From Paenibacillus_AA sp045062745 (lineage in GTDB: Bacteria; Bacillota; Bacilli; Paenibacillales; NBRC-103111): DNA of 64,000 bases. A program made the translations under genes and the position numbers. The notes beneath the pieces are model-generated. The model had not been told where the DNA came from, searched no databases, and saw only the letters and a list, made by a program, of their open reading frames with translations. Location of the stretch: NCBI RefSeq assembly GCF_045062745.1, contig NZ_JBJGED010000031.1, positions 1 to 64,000 of the forward strand. Reading direction: 5' to 3'. This document shows positions 53,731 through 63,244 of the stretch, one piece after another. Position 1 is the first letter of the stretch. The number at the start of each line of letters is the position of its first letter.

Positions 53731-54014
53731 TAATAGTTTCGGATTCATTGATGGGAATTAGTAATTCGTCCCCATGCCCCCAGAGAGGAGAGCCTAGGCT
53801 GCAAGCTTTCCGGCAATGCACGAATGAATGACATCCCGGAGAACAGCCGGTGAACGACGATATCGAGTTCATTAGCCGGATTGCGTAGGCGGGCGTTAAC
53901 CGCATGAGCGCGTGCCATGGCTGTTATTAGCCGGGTGCGAATTTGGGTGGTACCACGGGTGATAATCACATCCCTCGTCCCTGACACATGTTGTCGGCGG
54001 CGGGGGATTTTTAT
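53731..54014 (+). ncRNA. Histidine T-box riboswitch upstream of hisS
   Basis: The T-box sequence GGGTGGTACCACGG is at 53945-53958, followed by a GC-rich terminator (about 53970-54014) ending GGGGGATTTTTATTTT. Stem I is closed by ATTCATT / AATGAAT; it has an AGTA-type internal loop (GGAATTAGTAATTC) and a GAGAGGAGAG segment. The candidate specifier is CAC (His) at 53819-53821, followed by a purine just above the basal helix. Uncharged tRNA-His would favour the antiterminator and turn on hisS-aspS. Confidence 0.93.
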
Positions 54015-54030
54015 TTTGGAGGTGGAGCGC

Positions 54031-55278
54031 ATGAGCATTCAAAAGCCGAAAGGAACGCAGGATTTGCTGCCGGGTGTCGTAGAGAAGTGGCAGTACATCG
54101 AGGAGAAGGCCAGGGACATTTGCGCCCGGTTCAATTACAAGGAAATTCGTTCGCCGATCTTCGAGCATACCGAGCTGTTCCAGCGGGGTGTGGGGGAGAC
54201 GACGGACATCGTCGAGAAGGAAATGTACACGTTCCAGGACAAAGGCGACCGCAGCATGTCGCTTCGCCCGGAAGGGACCGCCGGCGTCGTTCGCGCCTAT
54301 GTGGAGAACAAGCTGTACGGGGAGCCGGACATCGCCAAGCTGTACTACATCGGTCCGATGTTCCGCTACGAACAGCCGCAAGCGGGCCGCTACCGGCAAT
54401 TCCACCAGTTCGGCATCGAAGCGCTCGGTTCCACGGACCCGAGTCTGGATGCGGAAGTGATCGCGATGGGCTACTTGTTCTACAAGGAGCTGGGGCTGAA
54501 GGGCGTGCGGGTCGAGATCAACTCGGTCGGAAACCCCGCAGTCCGAGCCGTTTACCGGGAGAAGCTCCAGGAGTTTTTCGCGCCGGTAAAGGACCAGCTG
54601 TGCAAGGACTGTCAGTCGCGGTATGACCGCAATCCGATGCGCATTCTCGACTGCAAGAAGGATCAGCACTTCGGGGTCGGTGCTCCGTCCATTCTCGATT
54701 ACTTGGACGAAGAGTGCAGCGTCCACTTCGGGAAGGTGCAGCAGCATCTAACCGCGATGGGCATCGTGTATGAGATCAATCCTCGCATGGTCCGGGGGCT
54801 GGACTACTATACGCATACGGCGTTCGAGTACAAATGTGCCGGGATCGGCGCCATCGATACGATCAGCGGAGGCGGTCGCTACAATGGGCTCGTAGCCCAG
54901 ATCGGCGGAGACGATCAGCCGGGCGTTGGCTTCGGGCTGGGGCTGGAGAGGGTGTTGCTCGTGCTGGAGGCGCAGGGCGTGGAGATCCCGGCTGGACGAC
55001 CGCTGGACGCTTACTTGATCGGCATGGGCGAGCAGGCGGAGGCTGAGGTCACGAAGCTGCTGTTCCAGCTCCGGTCCTCGGGCTTGACGGCGGAGAAGGA
55101 TTACCAGAGCCGCAAGATGAAAGGTCAGATGAAATCGGCCGACCGGATGAAGGCGCGTTATGTGGCGATCTTGGGAGACGATGAGCTGGCGAAGGGCGTA
55201 ATCTCGCTCAAGAATATGGCGAATGGCGAGCAGGAAGAAGTGGAATTAGGCCGGTTGGCCGACGTATTGAAGCGTTAA
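54031..55278 (+). CDS. hisS: Histidyl-tRNA synthetase
   Basis: 415 residues from ATG 54031 (SD TTGGAGGTGGAG). Class II motifs: IQKPKGTQDLLPG, motif 2 LRPEGTAGVVRAY and FRYEQPQAGRYRQFHQFG, HisA motif RGLDYYTHTAFEY, motif 3 GFGLGLERVL, and the C-terminal anticodon-binding domain. An upstream in-frame ATG at 53917 lies within the T-box and is not the start. aspS follows 25 bp later. Confidence 0.97.
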   Translation: MSIQKPKGTQDLLPGVVEKWQYIEEKARDICARFNYKEIRSPIFEHTELFQRGVGETTDIVEKEMYTFQDKGDRSMSLRPEGTAGVVRAYVENKLYGEPDIAKLYYIGPMFRYEQPQAGRYRQFHQFGIEALGSTDPSLDAEVIAMGYLFYKELGLKGVRVEINSVGNPAVRAVYREKLQEFFAPVKDQLCKDCQSRYDRNPMRILDCKKDQHFGVGAPSILDYLDEECSVHFGKVQQHLTAMGIVYEINPRMVRGLDYYTHTAFEYKCAGIGAIDTISGGGRYNGLVAQIGGDDQPGVGFGLGLERVLLVLEAQGVEIPAGRPLDAYLIGMGEQAEAEVTKLLFQLRSSGLTAEKDYQSRKMKGQMKSADRMKARYVAILGDDELAKGVISLKNMANGEQEEVELGRLADVLKR

Positions 55279-55303
55279 CTTACATTTTAGGAGGAACCTT
55301 AGT

Positions 55304-57082
55304 ATGCTTCTCAAAACCCATCATTGCGGAAAATTAGACAAATCCCATATCGGTCAAACCGTGACCCTGAACGGTTGGGTGCAGGTGCGTCGCGACTTGG
55401 GCGGCGTCCTGTTCATCGACCTGCGTGACCGCAGCGGTATCGTGCAAATCGTGTTCAACCCGGACTTCTCGGGTGAAGCCTTGAAAATCGCCGACCGGGC
55501 GCGTACGGAATATGTGCTTGGCGTGAAAGGCCAAGTGGTGGAGCGGGACAAGGAAACGGTCAACCCGAATCTGGAAACGGGCGAAATCGAAGTTCGCGTG
55601 ACCGAAATTGAGATATTGAATGCGGCGAAGACGCCTCCGTTCTTCATCGAAGACGGTATCGAAATCGACGAGCAGCTCCGGTTGAAATATCGGTACCTGG
55701 ATTTGCGCCGTCCGGAAATGCAACGAACGCTGCAGCTCCGCTCCAAGGCAGCCAAAGTGTTCCGCGACTTCCTCGACGAGAACGGCTTCCTCGACATCGA
55801 GACGCCGATTCTGACCAAGAGCACGCCGGAAGGCGCGCGCGACTATCTCGTGCCTAGCCGGGTGCATCCGGGCGAGTTCTTCGCCCTGCCGCAATCGCCG
55901 CAAATCTACAAGCAGCTGCTCATGGTGAGCGGCCTGGAGCGCTACTACCAGATCGCCCGCTGCTTCCGCGACGAGGACCTGCGTGCCGACCGTCAGCCGG
56001 AATTCACCCAAGTCGACATCGAGACGTCGTTCCTGACGCGCGACCAATTGCTCGACCTGATGGAACAGCTCGTCGTCCGTCTGTTCAAGGAAACGATCGG
56101 CGTCGACGTGCCTCGTCCGTTCCAACGGCTCAGCTATGCGGATGCGATGGGCAAATACGGCTCCGACAAGCCGGACCTCCGCTTCGGGCTGGAGCTGCAG
56201 GATGTCTCGGACATCGTGGCCGAGTCCGGGGTGCAAGTGTTCGCGAACGTCATCAAAAAGGGCGGCCAAGTGAAGGCGTTGAACGCCAAAGGCTGCGGCA
56301 CTTGGAGCCGCAAGGAGATCGATGACCTGGGTCCGTTCGCGGCCCGTTACGGCGCCAAAGGCTTGGCGTGGATCCAAGTGAAGGACGGCGAATTCAAGGG
56401 GCCGATCGTGAAGTTCTTCAGCGAGTCGGAGATCGAAGCGATCAAGACCCGTCTCGGCGCCGAGGAAGGCGACCTGCTGTTGTTCTCGGCGGACACGAAG
56501 AAAATCGTCGCCGATGTGCTGGGCAACCTGCGTCTGAAGATCGGACGCGACCTGGGGCTCATCAATGAGAAGGAATTCAAGTTCGCGTGGGTTATCGACT
56601 TCCCGCTGCTCAGCTACGACGAAGAGTCGAAGCGCTACGTGGCGGAGCACCACCCGTTCACCCGTCCGCACGACGACGACGTCCACTTCTTCGACTCCGA
56701 CCCGGGCCAAATCCGCGCGCAAGCGTACGACCTCGTGTTGAACGGCTACGAGGTAGGCGGCGGGTCCATGCGGATCTTCCGTCGGGAAATGCAAGAAAAG
56801 ATGTTCGCGGCGCTGGGCTTCTCCAAGGAAGACGCGCAAGAGAAGTTCGGCTTCCTGCTCGATGCGTTCGAGTACGGCACGCCTCCGCACGGCGGCTTCG
56901 CGTACGGCTTCGACCGCCTCGTCATGCTGATGTCCGGCCGGACCAACCTGCGCGAGACAATTGCATTCCCTAAGACGCAGAGCGCGTCCGACCTGCTCAT
57001 GAACGCGCCTTCCGAAGTGGAAGCGAAGCAGCTCGAAGACTTGTCGATCCGGCTGGCGCTCAAGCAGCCTGCGGCGAAGTAA
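55304..57082 (+). CDS. aspS: Aspartyl-tRNA synthetase
   Basis: A 592-residue protein of bacterial type: OB-fold anticodon domain (1-~105), class II core (motif 2 ARCFRDEDLRADRQPEFTQ), a GAD insert (about 280-420), and motif 3 GFAYGFDRLVMLMSG near the end. It may be non-discriminating depending on the anticodon domain; not decided here. SD TAGGAGGAA. It shares the His T-box transcript. Confidence 0.97.
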   Translation: MLLKTHHCGKLDKSHIGQTVTLNGWVQVRRDLGGVLFIDLRDRSGIVQIVFNPDFSGEALKIADRARTEYVLGVKGQVVERDKETVNPNLETGEIEVRVTEIEILNAAKTPPFFIEDGIEIDEQLRLKYRYLDLRRPEMQRTLQLRSKAAKVFRDFLDENGFLDIETPILTKSTPEGARDYLVPSRVHPGEFFALPQSPQIYKQLLMVSGLERYYQIARCFRDEDLRADRQPEFTQVDIETSFLTRDQLLDLMEQLVVRLFKETIGVDVPRPFQRLSYADAMGKYGSDKPDLRFGLELQDVSDIVAESGVQVFANVIKKGGQVKALNAKGCGTWSRKEIDDLGPFAARYGAKGLAWIQVKDGEFKGPIVKFFSESEIEAIKTRLGAEEGDLLLFSADTKKIVADVLGNLRLKIGRDLGLINEKEFKFAWVIDFPLLSYDEESKRYVAEHHPFTRPHDDDVHFFDSDPGQIRAQAYDLVLNGYEVGGGSMRIFRREMQEKMFAALGFSKEDAQEKFGFLLDAFEYGTPPHGGFAYGFDRLVMLMSGRTNLRETIAFPKTQSASDLLMNAPSEVEAKQLEDLSIRLALKQPAAK

Positions 57083-57094
57083 GTGGGAGGCCGT

Positions 57095-57880
57095 ATGCTG
57101 CATCAATTCTCAAGGACGGAACTCGCCATCGGCCCGGAAGGGCTCGACGTGATGCGCGGCAGCACCGTGGCGGTGCTCGGAATCGGCGGCGTCGGCTCGA
57201 TCGCGGCCGAGGCGCTCGCCCGCACCGGCGTGGGCCGCATCATTCTGGTGGACAAGGATGTCGTGGACATTACGAACATCAACCGGCAGATTCATGCGCT
57301 CACGACGACGGTCGGCCAGCCGAAGGCGGAGCTCATGCGCGACCGGATCAAGCTGATCAATCCCGAGTGCGACGCCATCGCACTGCGGATGTTTTACACC
57401 GAGGAGACGTACGAGCAGTTTTTCAGCTATCCGCTGGACTATGTGCTCGACGCCTCGGATACGATCTCGTATAAAATCCACCTGATTCAGCAGTGTCTGG
57501 AGCGGAAAATTCCGATTATCTCCAGTATGGGTGCGGCCAACAAAATGGACCCGACCAAATTCCAGGTGGCGGATATTTCGCAAACGTCGATGGACCCGAT
57601 CGCCCGGGTCGTCCGGCAGCGGCTGCGCAAGGCGGGGATCAAAAAAGGCGTAAAGGTCGTCTACTCGATGGAGGAGCCGATGAAGCCGCGCGAGGACGTA
57701 ACCCAGCGGATCGTCCCGGAGAACGCCCCGGAGATCCGCAAGGCCCAGCAGCCGCCGGCGAGCAACGCGTTCGTGCCGCCAGTAGCCGGCTTGATCATGG
57801 TCAGCGTCGCCGTTCGCGATTTGTTGGACAAGGCGGCGAAGTCGGACAAGTCGGGTAATTCGGGCAATTCGGAAGTATAA
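57095..57880 (+). CDS. tcdA: tRNA threonylcarbamoyladenosine dehydratase TcdA
   Basis: About 261 residues from ATG 57095 (SD GTGGGAGG; GTG 57083 overlaps it). E1-like ThiF fold: AVLGIGGVGSIAAEALARTG, LVDKDVVDITNINRQ, and DASDTISYKIHL. It closes ct6A37 on tRNAs in an ATP-dependent reaction. The gene follows aspS, as yrvM does in Bacillus; the C-terminus has a low-complexity Lys/Ser/Gly tail. Confidence 0.93.
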   Translation: MLHQFSRTELAIGPEGLDVMRGSTVAVLGIGGVGSIAAEALARTGVGRIILVDKDVVDITNINRQIHALTTTVGQPKAELMRDRIKLINPECDAIALRMFYTEETYEQFFSYPLDYVLDASDTISYKIHLIQQCLERKIPIISSMGAANKMDPTKFQVADISQTSMDPIARVVRQRLRKAGIKKGVKVVYSMEEPMKPREDVTQRIVPENAPEIRKAQQPPASNAFVPPVAGLIMVSVAVRDLLDKAAKSDKSGNSGNSEV

Positions 57881-57887
57881 AAAGAAG

Positions 57888-57929
57888 CACGAGAGAGAGA
57901 GCTGTCACCTGCAGGTGGCGGCTCTCGTG
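57888..57929. other. Hairpin between tcdA and rarA
   Basis: Arms CACGAGAG / CTCTCGTG enclose a palindrome CACCTGCAGGTG. No T-run follows, so it may be an mRNA stability element or weak terminator. Confidence 0.55.
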
Positions 57930-57955
57930 TCTATCTCAGGCATGAGGTGATCATT

Positions 57956-59278
57956 TTGAATATGGATTTATTTTCCAATCACGAAGCCGAGTCTTCAACC
58001 GGCAAGCTGCTTGCGGACCGGATGCGCCCTCGGACGCTCGACGAATATCTCGGGCAGGAGGCGATTGTCGGTCCGGGCAAGCTGCTACGGCGGGCGATCG
58101 AGGCCGATCAGGTGTCGTCGATCCTGCTGTATGGGCCCCCGGGGACGGGGAAGACGACGCTCGCACATATTATTTTACATCACACGAAGGGCGATTTCGT
58201 GCGGTTGAATGCGGTGGACGCTTCGGTGAAGGATGTGCGCGACGTCATCGAGCAGGCGAAGCAGACGAAGGCGATGTACGGGCGCAAGACGATTCTGTTC
58301 CTGGACGAGGTGCACCGCTTCAACAGCTCGCGCCAGGATGCTTTGCTGCCCGCGGTGGAGCAGGGCATCATCGTCTTCATCGGCGCGACGACCGAGAACC
58401 CGTTCCACTATGTGAACGGGGCGTTATTGTCGCGCTCCACGCTGTTTCAGCTGCAGCCGCTGACGCACGAGCACGCGCTCGCCGCCATGCGGCGGGCGCT
58501 CGGGGACCGCGAACGCGGCCTCGGCTTCCTGCCGCTCGAGGCGGAGCCCGAGGCGCTCGCCCACATCGCGCGGATGGCGGGCGGCGACATCCGCCGGGCG
58601 CTGAACGCGCTCGAGCTCGCTGCGCTGACGACGGCCCCCGATGCGGACGGGACGATCCGCATCACGCTCGAGGTCGCCGAAGAGTCGATTCGGCGGCCTA
58701 CGGTGAAGGCGGACGAGTCGACGCAGTACGACGTCTTGTCCGCCTTTCACAAGAGCGTGCGCGGCTCGAGCGACGCCGCGCTGTACTGGTTCCTCCATGC
58801 CGTCGAGCACCTCGGCATGGATCCGATGGTGTTCTTGCGCCGCCTCATCGTCGCGTGCAGCGAAGACATCGGCCTCGCGAATCCGCAGGCGATGGTGCAG
58901 GCGGTGACCGCGATGGACGCCTACCACAAGATCGGCTGGCCGGAGGCGAAGTACAACATCGCCCAGGCCATCTTATTCGCGGTGGAGAGCCCGAAGTCGA
59001 ATTCTGTCGCGGTCACCATTTCCCGGGTAATGGAATCGTTCGAACGGTCGAAATCTGTCGAAGTGCCGCTCCATCTGCGCGACGCCCATTACAAAGGCGC
59101 CGTCAAGCTGGGCCACGTCGGATACAAGTACCCGCACGATTATCCGGGCCATTATGTCGAGCAGCAATATTTGCCCGACCCGGTGCGGCATGAGCGTTTT
59201 TTCGAGGCGAACGGGCAAGGAATGGAAGAGAAGATGCGGCAAAATCAACAGCTGCGTCGAAGAGATAAAAAGGAATAA
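57956..59278 (+). CDS. rarA: Replication-associated recombination protein A (RarA/MgsA)
   Basis: About 440 residues. AAA+ clamp-loader-like ATPase: YGPPGTGKTTLA (Walker A), ILFLDEVHRF (Walker B), GATTENP (sensor 1), and the RarA C-terminal tetramerisation domain with DAHYKGAVKLGHVGYKYPHDYPGH split over two helices. It acts at stalled forks. TTG 57956 is 6 nt from the AGGTGA SD and is preferred; ATG 57962 is 12 nt away and also possible. Confidence 0.95.
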   Translation: MNMDLFSNHEAESSTGKLLADRMRPRTLDEYLGQEAIVGPGKLLRRAIEADQVSSILLYGPPGTGKTTLAHIILHHTKGDFVRLNAVDASVKDVRDVIEQAKQTKAMYGRKTILFLDEVHRFNSSRQDALLPAVEQGIIVFIGATTENPFHYVNGALLSRSTLFQLQPLTHEHALAAMRRALGDRERGLGFLPLEAEPEALAHIARMAGGDIRRALNALELAALTTAPDADGTIRITLEVAEESIRRPTVKADESTQYDVLSAFHKSVRGSSDAALYWFLHAVEHLGMDPMVFLRRLIVACSEDIGLANPQAMVQAVTAMDAYHKIGWPEAKYNIAQAILFAVESPKSNSVAVTISRVMESFERSKSVEVPLHLRDAHYKGAVKLGHVGYKYPHDYPGHYVEQQYLPDPVRHERFFEANGQGMEEKMRQNQQLRRRDKKE

Positions 59279-59601
59279 TATGGGAATTCTCTGTTAGGTC
59301 ATTTACCAAATCTTCACTTGCGGGTAACATTCGGATAATAATCGGGCGGTAAGATGAATATCGAGCGTATGAACAACCAGACCAGACGACATCATTCCGA
59401 GTAAGCACCAACGGCTCGCTGTAGGACGAGCCTCCCAACATGAATAATGATCTATTTTTGGGTGGAGACCATGAGAAAACCCGAAAGTAAAGGATCGATG
59501 TTTCCGGTCGGAGACGTCCTCTTGTTGCTTCGGTTTTTCCGGGTCTCTTTTTGCTGTCCGAAAATATCGTCTGCTCAAAAAAAGAAAGGGGGGACTAAGG
59601 G
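59279..59601 (+). other. 323-bp leader/intergenic region with a rod-like RNA structure
   Basis: No convincing gene. In 59464-59552 GAGACC (59465-59470) pairs with GGTCTC (59542-59547), enclosing AAAACCCGAA/TTCGGTTTT, AAAGGA/TCCTCTT and TCCG/CGGA, with a T5 run after. Outer ATTTTTGG/CCGAAAAT and CCTCCC against the GGGGGG of the downstream SD could extend the rod. A 16-codon ORF with AUG 59354 ends at 59404. It may be the lpl operon leader, or an RNA such as 6S, which lies near aspS-yrvM in B. subtilis. The Bacillus neighbour cymR is absent here. Confidence 0.4.
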
Positions 59602-60561
59602 ATGGCACATGCACATGCCCGTACAAGAATGGCGCCTGCGGCCAAAACCAAACGCTTCGCTCGAGCGGTCAGGGCCATTCGGAGGCATTGGCAGCTGTAC
59701 TTGCTCATCGCGCCGGTGCTGCTCTACTTCATCGTGTTTCATTACATGCCCATGTACGGGGTGCAGATCGCTTTCAAAAACTTTATCGCAACGAAAGGCA
59801 TATGGGGGAGTCCCTGGGTCGGGCTTAAGCATTTCAACCGTTTCTTCGACAGCATCTTCTTCTGGCGGCTCATCAAGAACACGATCGGCATCAGCCTATA
59901 CGAGCTGGCCGTAGGGTTCCCGATCCCGATTGTGCTGGCGCTCATGATCAACGAGGTGCGGAATGCGAGGTACAAAAAGTTCATTCAGACGGTTACATAC
60001 GCCCCGCACTTCCTGTCTACGGTCGTACTCGTCGGGATCGTCTTCATGTTCCTGTCTCCATCAAGCGGCATCGTCAATACGATCATCCGGGCCTTCGGCG
60101 GTGAACCGATCTTCTTCATGACGGAGCCGGCTTGGTTCAAGACGATCTACGTCTTCTCCGGCGTGTGGCAGCAGATGGGCTGGAGCTCGATCATCTATCT
60201 GGCCGCGCTGGCGGGCATCGACCCCGGTTTGCATGAGGCGGCCAAAGTCGACGGGGCTACCCGGCTGCAGCGTATGTGGCATATTAATGTGCCTGGGCTC
60301 CTGCCGACCATCGTCATCCTGCTGATCCTGAACATCGGCAGCCTCATGGGTGTCGGGTATGAGAAAGTGTACTTGATGCAAAATTCGTTGAACGACGAAA
60401 GTTCGGATGTGATCTCCACCTACGTCTATCGGAGCGGATTGCTGGGCTCACAGATCAGCTTCGCTTCCGCGGTCGGGCTGTTCAATTCGGTCGTCAATTT
60501 TACTCTGCTGCTCAGTGTCAACCGAATCGCGAGAGCGGTGAATCAATCCAGCTTGTGGTAG
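59602..60561 (+). CDS. LplB-type ABC-transporter permease
   Basis: A 319-residue protein with six TM helices and the EAA loop EAAKVDGATRLQRMWHINVP (about 212-231) that docks the ATPase. Typical of the family are HYMPMYGVQIAFKNF and SSLW-like C-terminus. SD GAAAGGGGGGA is strong. It is first in a permease-permease-binding-protein operon; no ATPase gene is present, so a shared MsmX-type ATPase is likely used. Confidence 0.93.
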   Translation: MAHAHARTRMAPAAKTKRFARAVRAIRRHWQLYLLIAPVLLYFIVFHYMPMYGVQIAFKNFIATKGIWGSPWVGLKHFNRFFDSIFFWRLIKNTIGISLYELAVGFPIPIVLALMINEVRNARYKKFIQTVTYAPHFLSTVVLVGIVFMFLSPSSGIVNTIIRAFGGEPIFFMTEPAWFKTIYVFSGVWQQMGWSSIIYLAALAGIDPGLHEAAKVDGATRLQRMWHINVPGLLPTIVILLILNIGSLMGVGYEKVYLMQNSLNDESSDVISTYVYRSGLLGSQISFASAVGLFNSVVNFTLLLSVNRIARAVNQSSLW

Positions 60562-60579
60562 GGAAGGAGGAGTTGGAAG

Positions 60580-61464
60580 ATGGAAATCCGAAGCACGGGG
60601 GATAAAGTGTTCGACGCAATCATCAACGCGATGCTGGCGGCTGTCGTCATTGTCGTCCTGTATCCCTTAGTCTTCGTGCTGAGCGCTTCGATCAGCGACC
60701 CGGCCTCGGTGTTGAACGGCGAGATGTGGTTATGGCCCAAACAAATTAGTGCGGTAGGGTATCAAAAAGTATTCGAAAACAAGGACCTGCTGAACAGCTA
60801 TCTGAACACGATTGTGTATACGGTAGTCGGCACGGCGATCAACCTCGCGATGACCGTCATGGCGGCCTTCCCTTTGTCGCAAAAAAGCTTTTATGGCCGC
60901 AACCTGTTCATGGCCATCATGGTGTTTACGATGTTTTTCAGCGGCGGTCTCATCCCCACTTACATGCTGGTCAAGCAGCTCGGCATGCTCGATACGATGT
61001 GGGCGCTCATCATCCCGGGAGCCGTGTCGGTGTGGAATATCGTCATCATGCGGACGTTTTTCCAATCGAGCATCCCTGGTGAGATCCAGGAAGCCGCCGC
61101 CATCGACGGCTGCTCCGATTGGAGAACGCTGTGGCAAATCGTACTGCCGTTGTCGCTGCCGATTCTGGCGGTCATGGTACTGTTCTATGCGGTAGGCCAT
61201 TGGAACGCCTATTTCAGTGCGCTGATCTACTTGTCCGATCGGGAGCATTACCCGCTGCAGCTGATCTTGCGTGAGATTCTGATCAAAGGCGAGATGGAAG
61301 GCATGGTGAACGTGGGGGATGCCTCGCATGCCAAAACTCTGATGGATCAAGAGGCGGTCAAATACGCCGTGGTGGTTGTGGCCAATTTGCCGATTTTGCT
61401 GCTGTACCCGTTCCTGCAAAAGTATTTTGTCAAAGGCATTATGATCGGGGCTCTGAAAGGCTAA
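60580..61464 (+). CDS. LplC/YtcP-type ABC-transporter permease
   Basis: A 294-residue protein with six TM helices; EAA loop EAAAIDGCSDWRTLWQIVLP (about 170-189). The N-terminus DKVFDAIINAMLAAVVIVVL and the C-terminal KYFVKGIMIGALKG are hallmarks of this family. It forms a heterodimer with the preceding permease; 18-bp gap. Confidence 0.93.
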   Translation: MEIRSTGDKVFDAIINAMLAAVVIVVLYPLVFVLSASISDPASVLNGEMWLWPKQISAVGYQKVFENKDLLNSYLNTIVYTVVGTAINLAMTVMAAFPLSQKSFYGRNLFMAIMVFTMFFSGGLIPTYMLVKQLGMLDTMWALIIPGAVSVWNIVIMRTFFQSSIPGEIQEAAAIDGCSDWRTLWQIVLPLSLPILAVMVLFYAVGHWNAYFSALIYLSDREHYPLQLILREILIKGEMEGMVNVGDASHAKTLMDQEAVKYAVVVVANLPILLLYPFLQKYFVKGIMIGALKG

Positions 61465-61493
61465 AGAGATTACACTCATGGGAGGAAAGAGAA

Positions 61494-63134
61494 ATGAACT
61501 GGAAGAAATGGACTGCGATTACGATGACCTCGGTCATGGCTGTCAGCTTGGCAGCCGGCTGCAGCAAGACGGAGGAAGGCAAGGGGACCGGGGAAAAGGG
61601 GCAAGGAAACGGCGCGAAGACGGAATCGAATGTGAATGCCGCCGGATTGCCCATCGTGAAGCAGCCGATCGAGCTGACGTTCTTCACCGGCCTGGCCGAT
61701 ACGAACGGCAGCAACCCGTTTGAGGAACGGCTCGTCTGGAGCGAATATGCGAAAATGACGAACGTGAAAGTGAATTTTCAAACCGTCCCGTTCACCAGCC
61801 TGACGGAAAAACGTAACTTGGCGCTCGCCAACGGAGATTATCCCGATGCGTTTTATTCGGCTCGCGTACCGGCGGCCGACCTGATGAAATACGGCGGCCA
61901 GGGCGTGTTCGTCAAGCTGAACGATTACATCAACCAATACGCCCCCAATTTGAAAAAGCTGATGGACAAATATCCCGATTTGCGCAAAGCTCTGACCATG
62001 CCGGACGGCAATATTTATTCGTTCCCTTCGTTCTACAGCCCGGAATTCCTGCCGATGCTGATCGGAACCCCGCTCTGGGTCAAGCAGGACTGGCTCGCCA
62101 GGCTGAATATGAAAGAGCCGCAAACGACGGAGGAGCTGTACGCCTATTTGAAAGCCGTCAAGGCGAACGATCTGAACGGAAACGGTCAGGCCGACGAGAT
62201 CCCGTACAGCGGAACCGGCATCGGGCCGCTGATCGATCAAATCAAAGGCGCCTGGGGCATCGGCACCCGCGGTCTCGGGCACAAATTCGTCGACATCGAT
62301 CCGAAAACGAACGAGCTTCGCTTTTTCCGCCTGACCAATAACAACAAGGAATTGCTGCAATACGTGAACAAGCTGTACACGGAAGGCTTGATCGATAAAG
62401 ACGTGTTTACCCAGAACGGCAATGCGCTTTATGCTAAGGGCGCGAAAAACGTACTGGGCGCTACGATCAATCCGAACCCGAAGACGCAGTTCAACGGAGA
62501 AGGCTACTTCGGCCTCGGCGCCCTGAAAGGCCCGAACGGCGATCAGCTGTACACGCACATCAAGGTGCCGATGGTATGGCCGGGTGCGTTCGTCCTCACC
62601 AACAAGAATAAAAATATCGAAGCGACGATCCGCTGGATGGACCACTTCTTTAGCGACGAGGGCGCGCAGTTCTACTTCATGGGCGTGGAAGGGAAGAGCT
62701 ACACGAAGCAGGCCGACGGCAATCTGGAATTCGTGGACGAGATTAAGAAAAATCCGAACGGTCTCACGCTGGACCAGGCGCTCCAAAAGTACGTGACCTG
62801 GATGGGCGGCAGCTACCCGGGTTATGTGCAGGCGAAATATTTCAAAGGCTCCGAGACGCTGCCGGAGTCGATGGACGCGGGCAAAAAGGCGCAGCCTTAC
62901 GCGCTGAAAGAGCTCTGGTACAACTTCAACTTCACTGAAAGCGAAACGGAGTATATGTCATCGAAGGGTGCGGAAATTCAAAAGTATATCGATGAGATGG
63001 AAGCGAAGTTCATCACGGGCGCGACTCCGTTCAGCGAGTGGGACAAGTATGTGACGACCGTTAAGAACATGGGTGTGGATCAATATATGAAAACGTACAA
63101 AGCCGCTTACGACCGTTATAACAGCAGCAAGTAA
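61494..63134 (+). CDS. LplA-type sugar-binding lipoprotein
   Basis: A 546-residue lipoprotein (SLAAGC lipobox, Cys22), then an acidic/Gly-rich linker and a large family 1 extracellular binding domain typical of Paenibacillus oligosaccharide systems (WSEYAKMTNVKVNFQ, LDQALQKYVTWMGGSYPG split). It delivers an oligosaccharide or aryl-sugar to the two permeases just upstream. The substrate is unknown; no glycosidase is in the operon. Confidence 0.9.
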   Translation: MNWKKWTAITMTSVMAVSLAAGCSKTEEGKGTGEKGQGNGAKTESNVNAAGLPIVKQPIELTFFTGLADTNGSNPFEERLVWSEYAKMTNVKVNFQTVPFTSLTEKRNLALANGDYPDAFYSARVPAADLMKYGGQGVFVKLNDYINQYAPNLKKLMDKYPDLRKALTMPDGNIYSFPSFYSPEFLPMLIGTPLWVKQDWLARLNMKEPQTTEELYAYLKAVKANDLNGNGQADEIPYSGTGIGPLIDQIKGAWGIGTRGLGHKFVDIDPKTNELRFFRLTNNNKELLQYVNKLYTEGLIDKDVFTQNGNALYAKGAKNVLGATINPNPKTQFNGEGYFGLGALKGPNGDQLYTHIKVPMVWPGAFVLTNKNKNIEATIRWMDHFFSDEGAQFYFMGVEGKSYTKQADGNLEFVDEIKKNPNGLTLDQALQKYVTWMGGSYPGYVQAKYFKGSETLPESMDAGKKAQPYALKELWYNFNFTESETEYMSSKGAEIQKYIDEMEAKFITGATPFSEWDKYVTTVKNMGVDQYMKTYKAAYDRYNSSK

Positions 63135-63161
63135 ATGCAGTAAAAATGCAGGAAAAGAAGC

Positions 63162-63203
63162 ACCGGCCCGCTTCGCCATTCAGGCGAAGTTGGGCCGGTT
63201 TGC
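63162..63203 (+). terminator. Terminator-like hairpin after the lpl operon
   Basis: Nested stems ACCGGCCC/GGGCCGGT and CTTCGCC/GGCGAAG; the T tract is weak (TTTGCGTT). It lies between convergent genes. Confidence 0.7.
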
Positions 63204-63244
63204 GTTAGAGTTTGCATTTCAGCTTGCGTCGGGCAGCCACCTGC

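Noticed and set aside
53917..54030. Upstream in-frame start for hisS
   Set aside because: It would translate the T-box terminator region; ATG 54031 has a strong SD and the family N-terminus.
55334..57106. 590-codon minus-strand ORF
   Set aside because: Antisense shadow of aspS; Arg/His/Leu-rich translation.
59447..59914. Plus-strand ORF overlapping the start of the lplB-type gene
   Set aside because: It runs out of frame through a clear permease gene and its translation becomes Ser/Cys-rich; at most its first codons are a leader.
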